Shown: in pieces, positions 1-13,800 of the stretch
How the letters are laid out: each line of letters begins with the position of its first letter
How positions within the stretch are numbered: position 1 is the first letter of the stretch
Position numbers and translations under genes: made by a program
Notes under the pieces: generated by a model
Databases searched by the model: none
What the model was told of the DNA's origin: nothing
What the model saw: only the letters and a program-made list of their open reading frames with translations
Origin: Glandiceps talaboti
Taxonomy: Eukaryota > Hemichordata > Enteropneusta > Spengelidae
Assembly: GCF_964340395.1 (NCBI RefSeq)
Contig: NC_135564.1
Span: forward strand, 13,799,012 to 13,863,011
DNA length: 64,000 nt
Reading direction: 5' to 3'

Positions 1-82
<82 letters not shown>
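1..82. repeat. (AT)n microsatellite
   Basis: Uninterrupted AT dinucleotides from the window edge. Confidence 0.98.
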
Positions 83-88
<6 letters not shown>

Positions 89-1578
89 AGCCTTAATACC
101 GGCATTTTGTAAAGGCTCTCTGTCGACCAAGAGAAACTAAATTCCCAGGAATAATATAAACTGCAGTATGAAGATAACGTAGTATGTAATACGGTCCGTC
201 AGGAACTAGACTATGCTCAGGCCAGAAACTCTGGTGCCAATTTACTTGATCAGGGTAGCAATAAATCTCGGGAATACGGAATCATCATGTAAATTTAACT
301 GATTTTAACTAATTAAACAAAATTTAACATGGTGACAATTTTAGTTCATCAAAACCTTTGAGCTCTTGCTCAAGATTTGAACTTGCCACTACACTGCACT
401 ACCTATAGATATTAGTGACAACTAAATCAACACATACAATATCTTTTTATAAGTAATTGTCAGATATCTTTGGTTATTTGATGAAAAAAAAGTCATGTTC
501 CTGCTAGTGCAGGTTTAAAATTTCACAATTTGCATGGCCATCATACATTACAATACATAGAGACACCATTCAAGTACCTATTCAATGATTAGCTTTCTAA
601 TGAGACCTCGACCTTTGACCCTTAAAAATGCATGTTGAAATAATGCCCTCCTGTGATAACTCAAGAAATTTAAGTCACCAATACTCTCTATAAGTGTCTA
701 CATTCATATTATCGATGGTACGCTTTCTTTTTATGCCTTGACCTTTGACTTTGACCTTCATAAGTGTCAGTACCTAATGAAAACTGACCTTGACCGTCAT
801 CTTCAAGGTCAAATAGTCAATTGCGCAATACCTTCAGTTTTATATCAAGAGACACCATTTAAGTGTGTATACCCATATTGTTAGAGGTATGCTTTCTATT
901 CTGACATTGACTTTTGACCTTGACCTGCATCTTCAAGGCCAAATTTAAATTTGCATACAACAAATCAATTGGGGTGTATGTGTTCAGTGAAGGCTTGTTT
1001 GTTTTAACAAACAAATTTACGGAGTAGATTTATCTTACATTTAATAGTGTTAAATATAATATAACCTTATTGCAATTTGCATAAAATGCACCGGAATGTG
1101 ACTTTTCAGATACTGTCATAGAAAGAGGTGAATAAATGTGAAAACTAAGGATTGGAAAGAAATTTGATAAAACACTGAAAAGGCAATACAGTACAAGTGA
1201 TATATATAAAAGCAAGAAATAAAATTATGATACCATTTCAAAAGATTAAAACAGTAACCATGGTAACAATTAATATGAAATTAAAGACATTAAAACGCAG
1301 AGGCAAATAACATGAAACTAACAATAAATGGTAAATGATCCTAGGACTGGGTTAAAATGCAAAACATTTTGATTTCATTTTGATAATCCTATACTGGAGT
1401 GGACCGATACTCCACATGGTACAATGTAGCTACGGAGAAGACATGTCGAAACCCTGTAGTGTATAGTTCCAGAGGTACATCAAATAGCTGATGGAAGTGA
1501 GTTTATCAGCGGTAAAATATGTTGTATATATTTATATTGATTGATGTATTCATTTACTCATTCACACTTGTAATTTAT
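83..1578. other. upstream region of the MATE gene, no coding exon recognised
   Basis: AT-rich non-coding sequence. From about 600 to 945 it holds inverted and direct copies of a TGACCTTGACC / AAGGTCAA motif, a dispersed repeat seen again near 31080-31225. The non-coding first exon and promoter of the MATE gene may lie here, but nothing fixes them. Confidence 0.5.
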
Positions 1579-1605
1579 TATATTTTGCAGATCTGATATA
1601 TTACA
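1579..1605 (+). promoter_or_regulatory. splice acceptor and 5' UTR segment before the MATE start codon
   Basis: A pyrimidine/AT tract ends in TTTTGCAG at 1590, followed by 15 nt of leader and the ATG at 1606. This implies at least one upstream non-coding exon between about 83 and 1500, which I could not locate; no promoter motif stood out. Confidence 0.6.
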
Positions 1606-4600
1606 ATGGCAGAAATTGAAATAAATTCACCGACAAATGATGAAAGCAAGAAAGGACGTTGTTGTTCCTTGAAAGGAAGTATGTCGGGATGGAAAACAGA
1701 ACTGAAAATACAGAGCAAGCTAGCATGGCCTACTGTGAGTACCCATACATTTAAGGATAAACTATTTGGTCTTGTGGGGTGGGGGAGGGGGGTAGGGGTG
1801 GGTGCTGGAGGAACTACAGGAATTGGTATAATGTTGCATACCATACTAGTTAAAAATATTTTATCATTATGAAAAATTTTAATATTCAAGGTACTAAGTC
1901 AGTTCAGTTCTTTCCACAATTTGATTTGATGGTAGTTTTTGTTTTCGCATATATTTATTTATTTATTTATTTAATTATTTTCAAGGATAGCTTACATGGG
2001 GTGAGTTCATATACGGGCGTCAACAATTAAAATATTCGCCAATAGTTGTAAATCTCTGACAAGAATCTTTAAAAAGTTAAGATACCGTTGATGGTGGCTG
2101 GGGTATTTGACATTTGTAGCTGGGTTATTTGTTCTAACATTCCTCTACCCCCCCCCCCCCCCCCCCTTCCAAATATCAAATGGTGTATCCCTTATCATCT
2201 AACCTATCATGGCCAACTGTGAGTACACACACATTTATCATTCATTCTGATTCACAACATGTTCGCTGACGCAATTATCGTCCAAGTCATATAATCAGTG
2301 TACCAAAATTGGGTCAATGACAGGGACATCTATGAATTGTACTCCTTGACCCAAATCACTCAAAAAAAAACCCAAAAGCCAGTGAAAACAACATGGCAAC
2401 TTGTATAACAATACAATACCATTACAGACTTTGGACACTGTTGTCGTCGTCATCATCGTAGTCACGAATTTGTAATTTATAAGACTATGCTGGCAGTGTG
2501 GATTGGAGTAGTTGATTCACATAACATAACAAGTAGCCTACGTGTCCATTAAGCCAATTTGACATACCACTAACCTATGGCAGTTTCTTGTGATTTTCTC
2601 ATTTATCAAGATGTGGTGTTCTCATGTCCTGGCAGGCGAGTGTGAGACAAAAAGTGTGGGTCGTCTTGATCCCACACTCTGAACCAATACTTGAGTTAAA
2701 TTTTATAGTTTTGCCAGCAAAAAAAGGGCATGAGAAAAATAATCCCACACACCAATGGTTAGACATACTCAAGTCTTTTTTCATTTGAATGTTATATTTT
2801 TATCACATAAATGAGTATTTTTGTGCGAAGTAATAACCGGAATGAGTGATTGAAATGGTGGAATGTGTACAACCCTGAGACTATTAGTAACTGGGAAAAA
2901 ATGAAAAAAGTCCAGCACCAAACTAAAAATGAATAACAAACTCAAATCATTTGAAGAATATGAGATTTAAAAAAAAATCTCGCAAGTGACTGGTATCATT
3001 CTAACTAATATAACCAATATTCTAAGATGGAATATTTCATACTCATTTGGGATTTTTTGTCTCGTAGTTTCTTACCTGCAGCTTGTATGAGACAAAAAAT
3101 ATTCTTCAACTCTTATGAGATAAACCATCTCAGCTCATTCATGTTTTGGGATCCATTATCCCCCAACCCCCCTTCCCCTCGCAGTGATCACTCCGAACAA
3201 AACAAACAACACAAAGCGATGGAAATAGAGATAAATAAAGACATCTAGCCATTTTCACCACATCAGATTTTAATCAGATTGAGATAGCCTCTATCAAGAC
3301 TACAAAATTGTCTGGATTGAGTATGGTCATTTGTATAAAGTAAATAACATCTTTAGTATAAGACACATTACTTGGGTTCCCACACAAAATTTTCGTACAA
3401 TGTATGAGCAACTGCACCAGATTTACCTGATTACACCTCCTCTGTTGCCATGGTATCCCAATTGTAGTAAAAACACCAACTAAGTATGTTTACATGTCTT
3501 GAGTTTCTAAAGAGATTTTAAAGTTTAAGTGTCATTTGTTATAGATGTCACAATCATAATATCATTAATTAACTACTTGACTATGTACTTTCTTTACTTT
3601 GCTGTGTGTTTGTTTTTCATACGGTAAGTCTAAAGAAAAGCGAAAGTGCATGTCCTGAGATTCTCTGTTCACATATTAACCAGTTCAACCACCTACATGG
3701 TGAGGTAGGGATGGAATACTAAACGTCGTCCATTGCACCGTTCATGCAAATCGACTTCCGGTCACTTGTAATATCAGAAGAAAGCCTGAAGGTTTAACAG
3801 CTAGGCTAGGGATGGAGATTAGCTGTGATCAGCCTTGGATTTAGATAGCATATTGCAGCCATTTTGACAATCTCAATACCCATTTGTAGATTTCATTCTA
3901 CCAGATATCCTAAAATGATGATGATTTTGATGGGTGCTTTATTTCAACTCTGAGTCAAGTACAAAATACAATGTGAATAGCGCCCAAAGTCCTGTTTATC
4001 TGCAGTTTTACAAATCACCGTGGCCTAGAGTTGATACTCACAGTAGTCTGAACTCTATAAGTAATGTATTGGTTTGATCATTGTAGCATTCATAAGAAAA
4101 CAGTTAAAACAATCCCCAAAATGTAGATTAAGTTCAAGGTCATGCTAGCTGACCTAGATTTGATAATATGTTATCTTACAAAATCAACACTTTATAGATA
4201 ATATAGATAGTATACTAAAATATTCCAAATAAATCATTAAAATTTTTATTTTATCTTGTTTTCACTAGGTCATCTTTTTCCTGAGTCAAGGTGCTATCAA
4301 TATAGGTAATATTATATTCTGTGGACAACTCGGTAAGGAACAACTAGCCGCTGGAGCACTGGGGCAGTCTGTAAGTGGAGAGTATAGTTGTACAGCCATA
4401 ATACCTGCTGAATAGAAATTACTATGATAAGAACGTTCTAATAACTGTGTACGTGGACAACAAAAAATGGCTTTGAATTTGCCAAGTAATCTTCTCGGTA
4501 TCACTCTATCAAATTTGAGATTTGTTATTGATCTGTTTATGTAATCACTGGCTACCCCATATTTGAGGCCTAAAAAAAATAAATTTTGTTCCGGTTACCC

Positions 4601-7600
4601 GACCCCACCTAGCTTTTCACTGCCGACCCTAAACTTTTTTTTTACATATTCGAGAAAAAAGTAATAAAATCGCAAAAATTGTTAAAATCTTTAAAAAATA
4701 TACAAATTTAATACATTCAAGAAACCCAAGAAATGATATATGGTAAATGCTTAGCTCATATTAAACGCAAAACACAAATGAGACACTTATAATTATGATA
4801 ACAAATAACACAAAACATACATAACAAAGTGTATGTGGAGAGTAAATGTAAGTCCTTAGCAACCATAAGTAGCAATTACATAGCAACCACAAGTAGAAAC
4901 TCCATAGCAACCATGAGTAGCAACTACATAAATATTTGTGTTTGTGCATAAAGAAAGTGGGGTAAGAGTGTTTCATACAAAGTAAACTTTGCCAGATCTT
5001 TATGAATAACAAGCAAACATGTAATGGCGGCCAACTGCAGTGTTTTTGCTACGGTTTGGTAACCCCTGGTAACAGAAAGAGATAAAAGAGGTAAAATTGG
5101 CATGATTTCCCATATTTTACACCATATTTTTGTCTGAAGACATTGGCAAATTGACTTGGGAACTCAGGTAGATGTACTTACGCTACCAACTTGAGCTAAA
5201 ATACTGGTGGGGAATCCTCAAAAATGACTGGGGAACTCAGATAGATTTTACCTACTTTCCACCCTTTAGCAAAAACACTGGTAGGGTACCCTGGTAAGTT
5301 AATTGATTGGGCCCTGGGTAACTCAGGCAGAAATTGCCTAATTTGACCCTTAACAAGAACATTGGTTGAAAACCCTGGTAAAATGACTAATAGGAATTAT
5401 ATCTGCTCAGCAAAATCATTGGCATAGAATAATAGAACCCTGGTAAGTAGATAAGGCCATGGTATTGGGAGGTAGATTTTATTACCCAACAACTCTTTAT
5501 TAAAAAAAGTGGTAGGGAACCCCAGTAAATGACTGGAGAACTCAGGCAGCTTTTACCTACTTTTCACTCGTAACTAAACCACTTACAAACTGAGCGTTCA
5601 GCATGAACATCAGTAATAACAGTACAGTCAGCAGTGTGAGAAGTCAACATTTAACAAGAACTATCTAGATTGACTTTTTTTCCTTTTATTTTCTATATAG
5701 TTCAGTAATGTGACTGGTGTGTGTATTGCTTGGGGTCTTGGCTCTGCCTGTGATACTTTGTTCTCTCAGGTAATGACTCTCTTATCACATGAAAATGTCT
5801 ATCTTATTCACAGAGCCAAAAGATTTCTTGGAAGCAAATCCAAAATGTTTACAAGTATCTCATCGGCATTGTCAGGGGTGTACTACCGGTACAATGGGCT
5901 GTTATCACACGTCTGGAAAGAGAGAAATGAAAGGAGTTAGAGTTTTATCACTTCTTCCAAGACACATAACAGCCCGTGGTAATACACCCCTGATAATGTG
6001 CCCTCTAATGATAGCCAAATTTTGTTGTTGTGGGTCAGTATGATAAAAACTGGCATTTCTTGTGAGTCACCACATAGTAAGAGATAGGGGAACACCAAAT
6101 TTTGTTGTGTCACTAGTAATTGTGTGCGTCAGTGGCACGTCAAATTGGCTTAATAGAGGGTGTGCACACTGACCCCTGATAATGCTGATGAGACATCAGT
6201 AAAAATTGTGAATTTGCTTCCAATTTTTGTGTGTGACATCTTTGATACTATAAACCTTATAGAGTCCATGAACATTGATTCTAGTAATGATCTGTAATAG
6301 TTAAAGTGGTTCTATTTCGATTTTCTTTATTTCTAATATTATTTTCTCTATATTTCAAATAAAATTTTTGATATTGGCACAATAACTATTGTTTCCTCTC
6401 ACTTTTTTTTCCTATTTCCTACTAGATCACTGTCTTATCAGAGTTTACCAACTCTGCATTAATTAGTAGATTGCTAGTCAAACTAGTTAACAAAGGTAAT
6501 TCATACACTTTCCTGACCGGCACTATAATGAAATTTAGTGCTGTCAATTAATTGCTCATTTGCATAATTAAGTGCATAATTATATGTTTTGATATGAAGT
6601 ATAAATCATCATCACTTCTGGAATTCTTGTAAATATACAGAGTTATGGCAGTACTAACAAAAAGATGGTTGGTGTGATGTTACAAAGAAGTCTTCTAATT
6701 ATGGCTGTAACTTGTATTATCACCTGGGCTATATACCTCAATGCAGAGCTAATCATAGTAGGACTTCAAATAGACAGACGTATAGCAAGGTAAGTTATAT
6801 CAGGTGTTTATAGACTTTTAATAGACAGTGAGTCCACTCCACTATCTTAGTGTCTATAAATAGACAGACATATAAGGCGTTTATAGACTTCAAATAGACA
6901 GTGAGTCCACTCCACTATCTTAGTGTCTATAGATAGACAGACATATAGCAAGGTATGTTATATCTGGTGTTTATAGACTTCAAATAGACAGTGAGTCCAC
7001 TCCACTATCTTAGTGTCTATAAATAGACAGACATATAGCAAGGTATGTTATATCAGGCGTTTATAGACTTTTAATAGACAGTTAGGCCACTCCACCACTA
7101 TCGTAGTGTCTATAAATAGACAGACGTACAGCAAGGTACACTTTTATATTTTGTCTCCATCAAATGAAAATAACTAACCATGTCTTTAATCACTGACAAT
7201 GTTTCCCCCCCTCCCCCCCCAATTTCCTTTCTCTCTCAATTTTAAAGACATTTTTGACACGGCAACAGCATTTCCTATTTAAACATTTTAATAACTTTTT
7301 CAATTTGTAGCACCTAATCCTAATCAGACATTAATATAAAAATTTGTGTGTTTTTGCCATTTTATTTTGACAGAGCTTCAGCCCTGTATGTTCAGATGTA
7401 CATGGCAGGAGTGCCAGTAAGTTTGTCAACTTTTTAAATAGATGAAAATATTGTTCAGTTATCGTAAAGATATAGAATAGCACTGATTGGTGTATTTGTG
7501 GGAATTCTCAATCTGATTAAAATCTGATGTGGTGAAAGTGGCGAGATGTCTTTATTTACCTCTACTTCCATCGTGTTGTGTCATTTGTTTGTTCTGGGTG

Positions 7601-10268
7601 ATCGCCGCCTTCCCACATCTGATGCGAAGAAACTAATAACATAGAGACCATATGGGAAAAAATGGAAAATAGAACTACCTGAACTAGACACTCACATATG
7701 AAAAAAAAAATATTTAAAAAAAAGATCAAATAAAAAATCTACCTACACCACCTATTCTAAAATTGAGTGTAATTGGAATCACACCATTTTTTAAGGCCTA
7801 GAACAGTAGTCTGCAGCCATATTGGATTTGGCGGCCATATTGGATTCTGAAATGGCTAAATTTTTTATATCATTTTGACCTCAATTTCAAAAATTTGTGA
7901 GGTGACCATCGATTTTTGATGTTTATTTTAACTGAGAATAGCTTTGAGTTTTCTTCAACAAATTATTTAATAAAAATGTGTGATTGTTATTTCTAAGGCA
8001 CATAATACTTTAAGATATTTGTATACTAACTTTTAGTTGATTTTTGTTTCAGGGCGTCCAACTTTTCATTGTTTTATCCAAGTACCTACAGAACCAAAAT
8101 ATAGTGATATCAGTCATGATATTTGTGGTAGCAGCTTCTATCTACAGTATACCAATTCACTATTTACTTTTATTTGTATGGAATATGGATGTCGGGTAAG
8201 TATAGTATGTTAGTCTTCCTATATTATGCCTAGATAAAACAAATGGTTTGGTTCCGGTTACCCGACCCCACCTAGTTTTTGATGCCAACCCTAAACTTTT
8301 TTTTTATGTATTCAAGAAAAAAAATCACGGAAATTGTGAAGTTTCGCAAGAAATAGTGGATGCGGAACTGACATCAACTTAAAAAGACAATATAAAACTT
8401 CTTCCAATCTGTAATGGTTATACATCTGATGGGAAGAAACCAATAACACAGAGACCATATGGAAAACAATGGAAAACATAACTATCTGAACTATATAACA
8501 GTTGGGGTTCACTGATTGGATGAACAACTTTTTGTGTTGAATGAGGGACTTTGACCAGACGTGGTTTAGTAAGAAACCACATTGGCATCCGTAATTACAT
8601 ATTGCAATAAGAATTTTTGTTTGTGACTGTCTTAGCTTGTTGAGACTAATGACACCACAGTGGTATGTACTTGATAATATCTGCACTAAACAGTGTAATT
8701 TGTGCATATGTTCTGCATACTGAGCAGTGATTTTACTAAGGTTAAGACTTTGGTGAACAGAGGTAGAAAATTTGGTAAAACTGGGTGGCATAGATTTTAG
8801 GGTGGGTCATTATGCCTTGGAAAAGGTCAATGTATTTTGGACTCAGTTACATGTATCCTGATTTTGGTCGGGTAAACCCAGTAACAATCTGAGGAACTCG
8901 GGGTACATTTTACCTACTTACTGCCCTTTTTAAAATAAGTTAACAAAAGCTGTGCTTAGAAAGATTGCAGCAGGCTTAATTGTTAATTGTATGATTCTTG
9001 ATGATGTTTCATTTACAGAGGTGCTGCCTTAGCTCTGTCTATTGTATATTGGCTTCTAGCATTGTCCTTGCTGCTGTACATCAGAATTAGGAATTTACAT
9101 AAAGAAACATGGGCAGGTAAATAACAACATTACAGTGTACATCCCCCCCCCTCCCCCCGGGGCAGGGACATAATAGCTGCCATACAGTGTACATAGATGT
9201 GATAATATGAACTTTTTAGGATGTATAACCTATAGAAATAATGAGATCTGTAGCATGTATGTTAGTCAGACTAGTTGAACGATTTGATCACATAATTTTT
9301 GAGTGCGCCGAGAAAGTGATGTTGATATCAGGATAGTACATTATGTGACATCTAGCCCAGAGATTTGGTTTTTGTGTTTCTATCTTCAGAAACTCTCAGC
9401 ACTACAGAACGTGTCTACACCAAGCCAAGGTTTTTGCCCTTTGAAGCACAGAAATATGTTCTTAGTTTGAAAGTACCACTAACAGCGCTGCTAAATCTAA
9501 GTGGATCTTATATATAAACCTATGATTAAATTAACACTCCACACATACAGAGGCTTAATAGCAATTACACTATTAGTATCTGCACCACTCTGTTGAAAAT
9601 CAACTTAAATTTCAAGATTTCACATTCAAATCAGATCTCCTTTGCTTCCAAGAGCATAAACCTAGGCTGGTGTAGAGAAGCCTCTACTAGAGATATAAGT
9701 AACACCTCAAGACAAGACCATGGGCTTTGAAATACGCATTGTGACATTTACTTGTCAGTGATTGATTCTGATCATCACAAAGTCACAAATCAACATTATA
9801 CGTGATATCAGATAAGTTTGGAAGTTTTGATAACAAAACTGGTGTGATCTCAGGTTTGACCTTAACCTAGTTACTTTAAACAGGTGCCTATAAAATCATC
9901 CATAGACAGTGGACAGGTGAATCATAGTGCTATCAGCTTCGTAAGGCACATCGAGATTGTAATGTATGGCCAACTATATAAGAAATGTAGATTAGATTAG
10001 ATTACATTACATTACATTAGATTATTAAAAAGGTGAATGGATGTTGAGAATTATATATATACAAACCTATTATATTGTAGGTTGGACAGTGGAATGTCTG
10101 TTTGATTGGGGTGTATTTGGTAAGCTGGGTGTAGCAGGAATCCTGGCTATAGGATTGGAATGGTGGGTTTGGGAGATTGGTACATTCCTTATGGGTAAGT
10201 ATTATATTGTCATCAGGTATTTGTATTTAGGGTCGATGGCCTTGGATGTACAGAATAAAAGACCATAC

Positions 10269-10304
<36 letters not shown>

Positions 10305-10727
10305 CACCACCACCCCATCACCACCACCACCACCACCACCACCACCACTGTCATCAGGTGTTATTGGAAGAGTGCACAACTTGAATTTATGAATTAGAAA
10401 AATATATTTCTTTTGTGTATGTATGTATGTATGTATGTATGTATGTATGTATGTATGTATGTATGTATGTATGTATATTAGTATGTATGTATGTATGTAT
10501 GTATGTATGTATGTATGTATGTATGTATGTATGTATGTATGTATGTATGTATGTATGTATGTATGTATGTATGTATGTATGTATGTATGTATGTATTGTA
10601 TGTGTGTGTGTGTATGTATGTATGTATGTATGTATGTATGTATGTATGTATGTATGTATGTATGTATGTATGTATGTATGACTATGTATGTATGTATGTA
10701 TGTATGTGTATGTGTGTATATCAGTCA

Positions 10728-10761
<34 letters not shown>

Positions 10762-10796
10762 GGCTGTATGTATGAATGTATGTATGTATGTATGTA

Positions 10797-10850
<54 letters not shown>

Positions 10851-13800
10851 CGTACGTACATACATATTTCTGCCTTTAGTACACTTTTATTGAATACTGC
10901 TATCAACTAAAAAGAAAAGAGCAGTCAGACTTATTTCTGCCTTTAGTACACTTGTATTGATTACTGCTATCAACTTAAAGGAAAAGTCCAGTCAGACTTA
11001 TTTCTGCCTTTAGTACACTTGTATTGATTACTGCTATCAACTTAAAGGAAAAGTCCAGCCAGACTTATTTCTGCCTTTAGTACACTTGTGTTGATTACTG
11101 CTATCAATTTAAAGGAAAAGTCCAGTCAGACTTATTTCTGCCTTTGGTACACTTGTATTGATTATTGCTATCAACTTCAATGAAATTTTTGGAGATGAAA
11201 TAGCACCTCGGTATTAATGGGGGATTTCCTGCATGGGTTTATGGGAAAATCTTGTAATTTTTATCTAATCTCTGTCTTCACAAATATAAGGCGTGTCTCA
11301 GTTCAAGTGTCTACACCCATGTTAAAAGGTTACCTTTCTGTTGGTATATAAAATTGTTGCGATATTTACGTGTCTAACATGGTGACCCACTCTTCTCTTC
11401 CAGTCACATAAGAAACAATGTAATGGAAAAGGTACTGAATCTGTTGTTTAACTGCATGTTTATCATTGTATTAAAATAATATTGTTTTTTTTGTTTTATT
11501 TTATCAGTAGGTAAATAGTAATATTGTGTTGCTGTGTTTAGAATAATTCTGTCTACTAGTTTAGATCTTGTACATAGATATGCCAAAAACGTAAGCTGCC
11601 TCCCTCATATGTGTACATACCTTTAGGGTTAGAATTTATTCAGTGTACTTGCCATCATTCCATTTCTGTATAAGTTTTGTGGTCTTCTCTATTTTCTGTC
11701 AGTGTTAAAACCAAATAGCTTGTAATAAAAAAAAAGACACATACCCCCCCCCCCCCCCCACCTCGATATATGTAATGTTAATATAATGTGTTCAAATACA
11801 ATTGTAGGTGCCAAAGGAGATGCACAGTTAGCAGCTCAGGGATCTATGTTTCAATTAGCATATGGTTTTTACATGGTAAGTTTTGCTGCATATACCCACT
11901 GATTCACATTTGGTAAGTGATGCTTCATATACCCACTGATTCACATTTGGTAAGTGATGCTTCATATACCCACTGACTCACATTTGGTAAGTGATGCTTC
12001 ATATACCCACTGACTCACATTTGGTAAGTGATGCTTCATACACCCACTGACTCACATTTGGTAAGTGATACTTCATGTACCCACTGATTCACATTTGGTA
12101 AGTGATTCTTCATACACCCACTGACTCACATTTGGTAAGTGATGCTTCATATACCTACTGATTCACATTTGGTAAGTGATGCTTCATACACCCACTGACT
12201 CACATTTGGTAAGTGATTCTTCATACACCCACTGACTCACATTTGGTAAGTGATGCTTCATATACCCACTGACTCATATTTGGTAAGTGATACTTCACAT
12301 ACCCACTCAGGGTATATAATGCCCAGGGTTGGTAGAATGTGCCTCTGGGATCAATTTCCCATGAAAACCAAATCATTCAAATTTCTCAAAACTGTGCCAA
12401 GGGAAGGCAATTGAATTCCAGAACAACAATTTTGTTATAATTTTTCAAAATTGTACATGGTGACCCTGATTTTAACGATAAGTGTGAGTTTTCTTGAACA
12501 AAGTCAAAGCAAAAGATTATGTTAGAAAACTTATAACAAAATCAGTGAATCATGCAACTTTAGAACTTGTTAGTTATGTGGAGGATATTGGTTCAAGGTG
12601 TTACCTGCAAACTGTGTAGATCAAAATGTTACCAGGTAGTGATCACAATGTAATTTATGCCAGACATGTTAAGAAACCTTACACGATCAAACAAGATGAT
12701 ACTCTTTCCATTTCTCACTTCTTAATAAATTTCAGGTTTCTATGGCCTATTGTGTTGTTGCCAGTATCAGAGTTGGTAATACTCTTGGTGCAAACCAACC
12801 CAGGAAGGCAAAATTGGCTGCTGCTGTTTCCATAACAACTATGGGTACTTAAATTATTTATTTTCTTACTTTCTTTATGACTTTTTTTTTAATTTTAATT
12901 TTATTTTTTTTGTTCATATTTGTCACAATTAGAGGTCAATTTATTTCTGAATCTTCATGAGGTATTTGCATGACTGCTTGCAATGATGTTCACTACAGCA
13001 GTACTTTTATGAGGGTAGCAAGTGAACGTGCAGTAGAAAACACTACAAGCATGATTGCAAATACCTCCAATAGTACCTGTACAGGGACTCAAGTGTTTTT
13101 TGGATTGCTGTGCAGTGCAACCACTGTACATACATACGTGTATGTACGTACATACGTACATATGTACATACATACATACATACATACATACATACATACA
13201 TACATACATACATACATACATACAATACAAATATTGATGTTTGGCATGTGAACCAATACAACTAATGAATGACACATACATGCAATAATGAATATCACAG
13301 TTTTTCAAAAATTGAGGAAAATTATGTTGTGAATGTTTTGAGTATATACCATTATATTGGCATAACATAGATGCATATATTGTCGTGGCATGAGAATGAA
13401 ATAAAACAAAGTAAATCCTGTATTTTCAGTTCAAATATCTACAACTTGGCATACAGATGGTATAATAAATGACATCGCCATACGGCCATACACGTAATTG
13501 ATATCTTACCCTGGGTTTTTAATTTGTTTTGTTTTTCAGAGTTCCTGGCAATAATTATGGCTGTTATCCTTGTAGTGACAAGAAAGAAAATTGGTTTAAT
13601 ATTCACCAATGACAGGTGCGTAAATGAGTTTAAAATGTTGACAGAACTTGACTTTTGTGAGTTTTAAAGTGTACATAGCTTTATAGAACTTTTGTTGGGT
13701 TGATCTTGACTTTGTCCTCTCAACACATGATACACTTTGAACATAAGACCCTCCACCAACGGGAGGGTCTATGCTTTGAACAATGACCAATGATTCAGTA

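Noticed and set aside
715-945. Repeated TGACCTTGACC / TCAAGGTCA motifs as nuclear-receptor sites
   Set aside because: The same motif is part of a dispersed repeat (also at 31080-31225), so clustering here is not evidence of a promoter element.
9390-9480. Possible extra MATE exon after a CTTCAG acceptor
   Set aside because: Exons 9019-9116 and 10081-10194 already join in phase with a continuous conserved protein.
10415-10893. Long open frames of M-Y-V-C repeats
   Set aside because: They are translations of GTAT/GT microsatellites.
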